Shown: positions 57,885-64,000 of the stretch, one piece after another
Position numbering within the stretch: the first letter of the stretch is position 1
How the letters are laid out: each line of letters begins with the position of its first letter
Assembly: GCA_004570425.1 (NCBI GenBank)
Contig: SPQJ01000014.1
Location: 24,408-88,407, forward strand
Reading direction: 5' to 3'
Length of the DNA stretch: 64,000 nucleotides
From: Bacillus sp. AZ43
GTDB taxonomy: Bacteria; Actinomycetota; Actinomycetes; Mycobacteriales; Geodermatophilaceae
Made by a program: the position numbers and the translations under genes
The notes under the pieces: model-generated
Told to the model about the DNA's origin: nothing
What the model saw: the letters and a program-made list of their open reading frames with translations, nothing else
Database searches by the model: none

Positions 57885-58345
57885 GGGGCGGTGAGCAGGC
57901 CGCGCAGCTCCTCGGTCAGCGCCTCGCGGGCCTCGGGGTACTGGTGCCAGGCGGCGGGCGTGGCCTGGAAGAGCTGGATCCGCCAGCGGCCGTTGCCCTC
58001 GTCGACCGCGACCACGGTGTGCACCGCGTGCAGCGCGGGGTCGAAGTCGCTCTCGCCGGGCGGGATCATCCCCGCGTGCGCCATCAGCACCGCCACGCCG
58101 GGAGCCATGGGGCGCACCGAGCGGATGACGCCGACGTAGCCCGGCGTCTCGTGGTTGCCGAAGACCAGCCGCAGGTCGGCGGCGATCGACAGCCGGCCGC
58201 GGTGGTGGGTGCCGTCGAACCCGATGATGTCGCCGTCGTCGGCGAAGCAGGCCGCCACGGCCGCCCCGCTGCGCCGGTTCCACCCGTCGAGGTACTGGTG
58301 GTAGAGCGCACGGATCTGGGCGTCCTGCGGGTGGGCTGCGGTCAC
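57881..58345 (-). CDS. SnoaL-like/SgcJ-EcaC family small protein
   Basis: 154-residue NTF2-like cone fold: QDAQIRALYHQYLDGWNRRSGAAVAACFADDGDIIGFDGTHHRGRLSIAADLRLVF matches the SgcJ/EcaC family start, with GNGRWRIQLFQATPAAWH near the end. Members are enzymes or ligand-binding proteins without a common function. GTG start, overlapping the sulfurtransferase downstream. A small GAAGAGG-like stretch precedes it. Confidence 0.85.
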   Translation of the reverse strand: MTAAHPQDAQIRALYHQYLDGWNRRSGAAVAACFADDGDIIGFDGTHHRGRLSIAADLRLVFGNHETPGYVGVIRSVRPMAPGVAVLMAHAGMIPPGESDFDPALHAVHTVVAVDEGNGRWRIQLFQATPAAWHQYPEAREALTEELRGLLTAP

Positions 58346-58394
58346 GCTTCTTCGTACTCCTCTTCGCGTACTGGGACAGGAGTGACGGTAGTGC

Positions 58395-60290
58395 TCAGCC
58401 GACCTCGACCGTTCGACGCTCGCCGTCGGCGAACTGGGTCCGGTAGAGGTCGGCGTACCGGCCCCCGAGCGCCAGCAACTCATCGTGCGTGCCCGACTCC
58501 GCAACGCGACCGTCTTCGATGACCAGGATCTGGTCGGCACTGCGGATCGTCGACAGCCGGTGCGCGATCACCAGCGACGTCCGGCCGCTCAGCGCCGCGT
58601 CGAGCGCGTGCTGCACGGCCACCTCCGACTCGCTGTCCAGGTGCGCGGTCGCCTCGTCGAGGATCACGATCCCGGGCGCCTTGAGCAGCACACGGGCGAT
58701 CGCCAGCCGCTGCTTCTCCCCGCCCGACATCCGGTAGCCCCGGTCGCCGACGACGGTGTCCATGCCCTCGGGCAGCGAGCGCACCAGCGCCGCGATCCGG
58801 GCGCCCTCCAGCGCCGACCACAGCTCGGCCTCGGTCGCGTCGGGCCGGGCGTAGAGCAGGTTGGCCCGGATCGAGTCGTGGAACAGGTGCGCGTCCTGGC
58901 TGACGACGCCGATCGAGTCGCGCAGCGAGGCGAGCGTCGCGCTCCGGACGTCGATCCCACCCACGCGGACCGAGCCGCCGGTCACGTCGTACAGCCGCGG
59001 CACCAGGTTGGCGATCGTGGACTTGCCGGCGCCCGAGTGGCCGACCAGCGCGACCAGCTGGCCCGGCTCGACCCGGAAGGAGACGTCGTGCAGCACGTCG
59101 ACCGGGCCGCCGTGCTCGGGCAGCGACACCTCCTCCAGCGACGGCAGGGAGACGTCCTGCGCCGAGGGGTAGCTGAACGAGACCGACTTGAACTCGATCG
59201 ACCGGTCGTCGGCCGGCACCGGGACGGCGTCGGGCGCCTCGGCGATCATCGGCGCGAGGTCGAGCACCTCGAAGACGCGGTCGAAGCTCACCATCGCGCT
59301 CATCACGTCGACCCGGACGTTGGCCAGCGCGGTCAGTGGGCCGTAGAGGCGGGACAGCAGCAGGGCCAGCGCGACGACGTCACCGGGGCTGAGGGAGCCG
59401 GTGAACGCCAGCCACCCGCCCAGCCCGTAGACCAGCGCGGTGGCCAGGGCGGCGACCAGGGTGAGCGCGGTGAAGAAGAACCGGCCGTACATGGCCGACA
59501 GGACGCCGATGTCGCGCACCCGCGCCGCCCGCTCGCGGAACGAGCCGGCCTCGGCGTCGGGCCGGCCGAACAGCTTGACCAGCAGCGCCCCGGCCACGTT
59601 GAACCGCTCGGTCATCGTCGCGTTCATCGACGCGTTGAGGCCGTAGGACTCCCGGGTGATCTCCTGCAGGCGCCGGCCGATGCGTCGTGCCGGCAGGACG
59701 AACAGCGGCACCAGCACCAGCGACAGCAGCGTGATCTGCCAGGAGAGGGTGAGCATGACGGCGCCGGTCAGGACCAGGCCGATCACGTTGGAGACGACGC
59801 CGGACAGGGTCGAGGTGAACGCCTGCTGCGCGCCGATGACGTCGTTGTTCAGCCGGCTGACCAGCGCCCCGGTCTGCGTGCGGGTGAAGAACGCGACCGG
59901 CATGCGCTGGACGTGCTCGAACACCCGGCTGCGCAGGTCGTAGATGACGCCCTCGCCGATCCGCGCGGAGTACCAGCGCGTGGCCAGCGAGATCACCGCG
60001 TCGACCACCGCCAGCCCGGCGATGAACAGCGCGATGCGGACGATGTCGCCCGCCGTCCCCTCCAGGCCGGCGATCCGGTTGACGATGTCGCCGGCCAGCA
60101 GCGGGGTGATCACGCCGATCAGCGACGACCCGACCACCAGCGCCAGGAAGAACGTCAGCTCGCGCCGGTAGGGGCGGGCCACGCCGAGGATCCGCCGGAC
60201 GGTGCCCTTCGGCAGCTCACGGGCCGTCACCGACGGATCGCGCCGGAACGACCGCATGGCGGCCATGGAGGTCATGGAGTTCCCGTCCAC
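58395..60290 (-). CDS. ABC exporter, fused permease-ATPase (MDR type)
   Basis: 631-residue half transporter. Six membrane helices in 40-350, ATPase 380-620: Walker A VGHSGAGKST, signature MSGGEKQRLAIARVLL, Walker B IVILDEATAHLDSES, switch VIAHRLSTIRSAD. Inside the ATPase a stretch SLPSLEEVSLPEHGGPVDVL is an insertion between the first strand and Walker A. It probably works as a homodimer exporting drugs or lipids. GTG start with AGGAGGCGG upstream. Stand-alone gene. Confidence 0.95.
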   Translation of the reverse strand: MDGNSMTSMAAMRSFRRDPSVTARELPKGTVRRILGVARPYRRELTFFLALVVGSSLIGVITPLLAGDIVNRIAGLEGTAGDIVRIALFIAGLAVVDAVISLATRWYSARIGEGVIYDLRSRVFEHVQRMPVAFFTRTQTGALVSRLNNDVIGAQQAFTSTLSGVVSNVIGLVLTGAVMLTLSWQITLLSLVLVPLFVLPARRIGRRLQEITRESYGLNASMNATMTERFNVAGALLVKLFGRPDAEAGSFRERAARVRDIGVLSAMYGRFFFTALTLVAALATALVYGLGGWLAFTGSLSPGDVVALALLLSRLYGPLTALANVRVDVMSAMVSFDRVFEVLDLAPMIAEAPDAVPVPADDRSIEFKSVSFSYPSAQDVSLPSLEEVSLPEHGGPVDVLHDVSFRVEPGQLVALVGHSGAGKSTIANLVPRLYDVTGGSVRVGGIDVRSATLASLRDSIGVVSQDAHLFHDSIRANLLYARPDATEAELWSALEGARIAALVRSLPEGMDTVVGDRGYRMSGGEKQRLAIARVLLKAPGIVILDEATAHLDSESEVAVQHALDAALSGRTSLVIAHRLSTIRSADQILVIEDGRVAESGTHDELLALGGRYADLYRTQFADGERRTVEVG

Positions 60291-60368
60291 ACCGCCTCCT
60301 CTCGTCGTCCGGCCAACCCGATCAGCGGCCGGTCTGTTCCGAGGGGAGGAGTCTCGCAGCCACCCCTG

Positions 60369-61151
60369 TCAGGAACCGGCGACGAGGGCCCGCAGCCGCT
60401 CGACCTGGGCGGCCCGCTCGGCGGCGTCCTGGGTCTCGAAGTCGTTGCGGACGGCGGAGCGCACCAGCGCCGCCGTCGCCCGGCTCGCGCCGACCGGCGG
60501 GGCGGTGAGCGCGGCGACGAGGTCGGCCACGGCCGAGTCCAGGTCGACGCCCTCGACGACCAGGTTCGCGAGCCCGATCGCGGAGGCCTCGGCCGCCTTC
60601 ACCGCACGCCCGGTCAGGCAGATCTCCAGGGCCCGCGAGTAGCCGACGAGCTCCACGAGCGTGCTGGTGCCGGTCAGGTCGGGCACCAGCCCGAGTGTCG
60701 CCTCCGGCAGCCGGAACTGGGCGTCGTGGGTGATCACGCGCAGGTCGCAGGCCAGCGCCAGCTGCGCGCCGGCGCCGATGGCGTGGCCCTGGACGGCCGC
60801 CACGGAGACGATGCCCGGCGAGCGCAGCCAGCGGAAGCCGGCCTGGTACTCGCGGATCCGCTCCTGCGCCTCCTGCGGGTCCCGGCGCCCGAGATCACCC
60901 AGCCCGCCCGACGTCGAGGGGTCCGCGCTGAACATGCTGCGGTCCAGCCCCGCCGAGAAGGCGCGCCCCTCGCCGCGCACGACGACGACGCGCACGTCGT
61001 CGTCCAGGGAGGCGCCCGCCCGGGCCAGGGCCGACCAGGTGGCCGGCGTCTGGGCGTTGAGCTGGTCGGCCCGGTCGAGCGTGACGGTGAGGACGGCGCC
61101 GTCGCGGCTCGTGCGGACCCAGCCGTCGTTCTCGAGGTCTGAGGTCGTCAC
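60369..61151 (-). CDS. Enoyl-CoA hydratase/isomerase family protein
   Basis: Crotonase-fold protein of 260 residues. GEGRAFSAGLDRSMFS and QGHAIGAGAQLALACDLRV form the oxyanion hole. LPEATLGLVPDLTGTSTLVELVG has one likely acidic catalytic residue (E) and an Asp, so hydratase activity is possible but the exact reaction is unclear. GTG start overlaps the upstream small HTH gene (GTGA). By position it matches mycobacterial echA12 (Rv1472). Confidence 0.91.
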   Translation of the reverse strand: MTTSDLENDGWVRTSRDGAVLTVTLDRADQLNAQTPATWSALARAGASLDDDVRVVVVRGEGRAFSAGLDRSMFSADPSTSGGLGDLGRRDPQEAQERIREYQAGFRWLRSPGIVSVAAVQGHAIGAGAQLALACDLRVITHDAQFRLPEATLGLVPDLTGTSTLVELVGYSRALEICLTGRAVKAAEASAIGLANLVVEGVDLDSAVADLVAALTAPPVGASRATAALVRSAVRNDFETQDAAERAAQVERLRALVAGS

Positions 61152-61375
61152 GCCTTCTTACTATTCCGGTTGGCACCCCCGCGGCTGCGCAGGGTCGCCC
61201 CGGACTCCGAGAGGAGGCGGTGGACGAAGCCGTAGGACCGGTTCGTGGACGTGGCCAGGGAACGGATGCTCTCCCCGCCGTCGTAGCGCTTCCGCAGGTC
61301 GTCGGCGAGCGTCGACCGGTCCCCTCCGGTGATGCGCTTGCCCTTGCCCAGATCCGCAGTGCTCGAGTCGGCCAT
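61148..61375 (-). CDS. Small conserved helix-turn-helix protein
   Basis: 75 residues: DLGKGKRITGGDRSTLADDLRKRYDGGESIRSLATSTNRSYGFVHRLLSESGATLRSRGGANR. The HTH is ESIRSLATSTNRSYGFVHRLL. Near-identical short proteins occur through actinobacteria (Rv1473A-like, from memory). It lies beside an ABC-F gene as there. ATG at 61375 has GGAGGGAAG upstream, ruling out the longer frame. Translationally coupled to the enoyl-CoA hydratase. Target unknown. Confidence 0.88.
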   Translation of the reverse strand: MADSSTADLGKGKRITGGDRSTLADDLRKRYDGGESIRSLATSTNRSYGFVHRLLSESGATLRSRGGANRNSKKA

Positions 61376-61541
61376 GACTTCCCTCCGTGTCAGCCGCCGG
61401 CCCACACCCGCACCGGACACGACCGGTCGGTCCCGGCCCGGCACTGGCAGTCCGTCCCCTCGGGCGCCGCCGTCCCGGTGACCACGGCGTCCCGTGATCC
61501 ATGATCACGCAGAACCCGGGCCCCCGCGACGCGAGAGACGG

Positions 61542-61991
61542 TCAGGCGACGACGAGGTCCCGCTCGAACATCCGGTACGCACCGTCGGTCCCGACGAGCC
61601 GGAACCCGTGCGTCGTGTAGAGCCGCTCCGCGCCGCCGTTCGCCTCGTGCACGCCGAGGGCAGCCCGGCCTGCGCCGGCGGCCGTCGCAGACGCGACGAA
61701 CGCGTCCAGCAGCCGGCCGCCGATCCCCGACCGTCGGTGGGCGGGCACGACGTGGATCGTCACGAGGGTGGCGACCCCGGGCCGCAACCGCCACAGCGCC
61801 AGGCCGGCCAGGGCGCCGTCCGCGTCCGTGATCGCACCACCCGTGGGCAGGCACTCGACCCACAGCGCGCGGTTCCGGTGCAGAGCCGCGGTCCACGCTG
61901 CCAGGCTGTCCGGTTCCACCTCCCGCATGTAGGCCTGCTCGAGGCGCAGCAGCTCGGGGAGATCCGCCGCGTGCAGGCTCCGGTAGGTCAT
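61542..61991 (-). CDS. GNAT-family N-acetyltransferase
   Basis: 149 residues. Acetyl-CoA site: VTIHVVPAHRRSGIGGRLLDAFVASA (R-x-x-G-x-G). GVHEANGGAERLYTTHGFRLVGTDGAYRMFERDL is the usual end. Substrate unknown. It lies 10 bases after the ABC-F gene on the same strand, so it may be co-transcribed. Confidence 0.92.
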   Translation of the reverse strand: MTYRSLHAADLPELLRLEQAYMREVEPDSLAAWTAALHRNRALWVECLPTGGAITDADGALAGLALWRLRPGVATLVTIHVVPAHRRSGIGGRLLDAFVASATAAGAGRAALGVHEANGGAERLYTTHGFRLVGTDGAYRMFERDLVVA

Positions 61992-62001
61992 GCGGACCGC
62001 T

Positions 62002-63603
62002 CTAGGCGAGCTCGACCAGGTCGGCGAGGTCCTCGCTCCAGGCGTCCTCGGTGCCGTCGGGCAGCAGGATCACCTTGTCCGGGTCGAGAGCGCGCACCGC
62101 GCCCTCGTCGTGGGTGACCAGGACGATCGCGCCGGTGTAGGTGCGCAGCGCCTCGAGGACCTGCTCGCGGCTGGCCGGGTCGAGGTTGTTGGTCGGCTCG
62201 TCGAGGAGCAGGACGTTCGCGCCGGAGACGACCAGCGTGGCCATGGCCAGCCGGGTGCGCTCACCGCCGGAGAGGGTCCCGGTCCGCTGGTCGACCGTCT
62301 CGCCCGAGAACAGGAAGGCGCCGAGGATCCGCCGCAGCTCGGTGTCGGTGCTGTCGGGCGCCGCGGACCGCATGTTCTCCAGCAGCGTGCGGTCCATGTC
62401 CAGGGTCTCGTGCTCCTGGGCGTAGTAACCCACGCGCAGTCCGTGGCCGGCCTTCACCTCGCCGGTGTCGGGCTGCTCCGTGCCGGCCAGCATGCGCAGC
62501 AGGGTCGTCTTCCCGGCGCCGTTGAGCCCGAGGACGACGACGCGCGCGCCCCGGTCCACGGCGAGGTCGACGTCGGTGAAGATCTCCAGGGAGCCGTAGC
62601 TCTTCGACAGCCCCTCGGCGGTGAGCGGGGTCTTGCCGCAGGCCGACGGGGTCGGGAAGCGCAGCTTGGCGACCTTGTCGTGCACCCGGACCTCGGCCAG
62701 GCCGGACGCGAGCCGCTCCGCGCGCTTGTCCATGCTCTTCGCGGCCTTGGCCTTGGTCGCCTTGGCCCGCATCTTGTCGGCCTGCGCGGTGAGCGTGTCG
62801 ATCTTCCGCTCGGTGTTGGCCCGCTCCTGCTTGCGGCGTCGCTCGTCGGTCTCCCGCTGCTGCAGGTACCGCTTCCAGCCGAGGTTGTAGATGTCGACGG
62901 TCGCCCGGTTGGCGTCGAGGTGCCAGACCTTGTTGACGACGGCCTCGAGCAGCTCGACGTCGTGGCTGATGACGATCAGCCCGCTCTTGTGGCTGGACAG
63001 GAAGCCCTTGAGCCAGGTGATCGAGTCGCCGTCCAGGTGGTTGGTCGGCTCGTCGAGCAGCAGTGTCTCGGCATCGGAGAAGAGGATGCGCGCCAGCTCG
63101 ACGCGGCGCCGCTGGCCGCCGGAGAGCGTGCGCAGCGGCTGGGAGAGCACCCGGTCGGGCAGGCCGAGGTTGGTGCAGATTCGCGCGGCGTCGCTCTCGG
63201 CGGCGTACCCGCCCATCGCGGCGAACTGGTCCTCCAGCCGCCCGTAGCGGCGGACGGCCTTGTCGCGCTCGGCGTCGTCGGCCGGCTCGGCCATGGCGAT
63301 CTGCGCCTTGGTCAGCTGCGCCTTGAGGACGTCGAGGCCGCGGCCGGAGAGCACCCGGTCGCTGGCGGTGATGTCGAGGTCGCCGCTGCGGGGGTCCTGC
63401 GGCAGGTAGCCGATCTCGCCGGAGACGTCGACCTTGCCGGCGTGCGGGATGCGCTCGCCGGCCAGCGTGGTGAGGGTCGTGGTCTTCCCCGCGCCGTTGC
63501 GGCCCACCAGGCCGATGCGGTCGCCGGGCTGCACGCGCAGGTCGGCGCCGCTGATGAGGATGCGGGAACCGGCGCGCAGCTCCAGGCCGGTCGTCGTGAT
63601 CAC
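62002..63603 (-). CDS. ABC-F family ATPase (ribosome-associated)
   Basis: 533 residues with two ABC domains and no membrane part. Domain 1: Walker A GRNGAGKTTTLTTLAG, signature LSGGQRRRVELARIL, Walker B LLLDEPTNHLD. Linker 240-310 is basic and coiled (RRRKQERANTERKIDTLTAQADKMRAK). Domain 2: GLNGAGKTTLLRMLAG, LSGGERTRLAMATL, LLLDEPTNNLD. Such proteins act on the ribosomal E site, either as translation factors or antibiotic protection factors. From memory it resembles mycobacterial Rv1473. GTG start at 63603. Confidence 0.93.
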   Translation of the reverse strand: MITTTGLELRAGSRILISGADLRVQPGDRIGLVGRNGAGKTTTLTTLAGERIPHAGKVDVSGEIGYLPQDPRSGDLDITASDRVLSGRGLDVLKAQLTKAQIAMAEPADDAERDKAVRRYGRLEDQFAAMGGYAAESDAARICTNLGLPDRVLSQPLRTLSGGQRRRVELARILFSDAETLLLDEPTNHLDGDSITWLKGFLSSHKSGLIVISHDVELLEAVVNKVWHLDANRATVDIYNLGWKRYLQQRETDERRRKQERANTERKIDTLTAQADKMRAKATKAKAAKSMDKRAERLASGLAEVRVHDKVAKLRFPTPSACGKTPLTAEGLSKSYGSLEIFTDVDLAVDRGARVVVLGLNGAGKTTLLRMLAGTEQPDTGEVKAGHGLRVGYYAQEHETLDMDRTLLENMRSAAPDSTDTELRRILGAFLFSGETVDQRTGTLSGGERTRLAMATLVVSGANVLLLDEPTNNLDPASREQVLEALRTYTGAIVLVTHDEGAVRALDPDKVILLPDGTEDAWSEDLADLVELA

Positions 63604-63734
63604 TGAGCCCAGGGTAGGCGCTCACCACCCGATACCACGAACGAGTTCGGGGTGACATCGGCGGCATCACCCCGGCGGGCGTGTTGCTGTGGAGATCTCC
63701 CCCACGGGGCCGCCGGTCCCGACAGGATGCGCGC

Positions 63735-64000
63735 ATGAACCCGCACGGGGCTCCCTGGGTGCCCGGCTGCCCGGTGTGCAACCGGCCGCTCGGTGATGTC
63801 GGGCCGGGGCCGTGCCCCGCCTGCGGCCTGCCTGCCGCCCGGCAGGCCGCGACGGTCGTCGCCCGGATCCAGAGCACCCTCGGCGAGCTCGCACGCGAGC
63901 GCGACGAACTGCTGGCCGCGCTGCGGGCCGCCGCCCCCGGACCGCCCCCGGCTCGCTCGCCGTGGGCGCCGCCGCCGCGGTCGCCGCCGACCTGGTGCTG
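63735..64000 (+). CDS. Zinc-ribbon protein, N-terminal part (cut by window)
   Basis: At least 88 residues, running off the right edge. Two CxxC pairs (GCPVCNRPL and PCPACGLPAA) form a zinc ribbon in residues 10-33. A helix follows (ATVVARIQSTLGELARERDELLAALR), then a Pro/Ala linker. Only the ATG start (63735) and this part are visible. In related actinobacteria such an N-terminus heads a large multi-pass membrane protein, but this cannot be checked here. Confidence 0.65.
   Translation, partial: MNPHGAPWVPGCPVCNRPLGDVGPGPCPACGLPAARQAATVVARIQSTLGELARERDELLAALRAAAPGPPPARSPWAPPPRSPPTWC

Overview
The window reads as one contiguous stretch of a high-GC actinobacterial chromosome. Third codon positions are almost all G or C, GTG starts are common, many genes overlap by ATGA or GTGA, and several -10 boxes sit only 6-8 bases before a start codon. 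The gene content (Ku with a two-gene LigD, UsfX/SigF, an InhA-FabG-ferrochelatase operon, RipA-like and Rpf-like wall enzymes, HelR) fits a soil actinomycete. A Geodermatophilaceae-like genus is my guess, not something the sequence proves. No rRNA, tRNA, CRISPR array, insertion sequence or phage gene was seen.

Layout, left to right. 1-6.4 kb: catalase (cut by the window edge) with its Fur-type regulator, formyl-THF deformylase, and a non-homologous end-joining operon (ku, ligD phosphoesterase-ligase, ligD polymerase). 6.5-13.1 kb: small conserved proteins, topoisomerase IB, and a general-stress sigma module: a free STAS protein, a PAS-phosphatase-kinase-STAS fusion like M. tuberculosis Rv1364c, and a usfX-sigF operon preceded by a SigF-type promoter. 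13.1-19.0 kb: SPFH/NfeD membrane pair, a conserved hypothetical, a hemerythrin, and fabG-inhA-hemH. 19.1-30.7 kb: a mixed insert with an Rpf-like transglycosylase, DAHP synthase, a HelR-type RNA-polymerase-protecting helicase with a rifamycin-associated element, a SNF2 ATPase, small regulators and a sensor phosphatase. 30.7-35.5 kb: moxR-DUF58-VWA operon and an NlpC/P60 endopeptidase. 35.6-40.7 kb: acyl-CoA synthetase, a MarR-controlled membrane protein/flavin reductase pair, sirtuin and PAP2 phosphatase. 40.9-43.8 kb: aconitase. 43.9-60.3 kb: a second insert whose core (44.6-56.7 kb) looks like a LysR-regulated catabolic and uptake cluster. It has a zinc alcohol dehydrogenase, quinone oxidoreductase, LysR regulator, KDG kinase, RraA-like aldolase, KDPG aldolase, a complete NMT1/Tau-type ABC importer with an extra small membrane protein, a YCII protein and an alpha-ketoglutarate-semialdehyde dehydrogenase. 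60.4-64 kb: enoyl-CoA hydratase with a coupled small HTH protein, a GNAT acetyltransferase, an ABC-F protein, and the start of a zinc-ribbon protein.

From memory, the genes between the inserts (SPFH, NfeD, hypothetical, ferrochelatase, inhA, fabG, VWA, DUF58, moxR, NlpC/P60, aconitase, enoyl-CoA hydratase, HTH, ABC-F) follow the order of the mycobacterial Rv1472-Rv1488 region. The window can therefore be read as that ancestral block, here split by lineage-specific cargo.

The most interesting items are the 20-base rifamycin-associated element in front of helR, the LysR-regulated sugar-acid/transport cluster with shared CCGATA half-sites and an unexplained single-pass membrane protein, two large composite inverted repeats built around TGATCA, and a terminator hairpin made from the matching 3' ends of two convergent genes.
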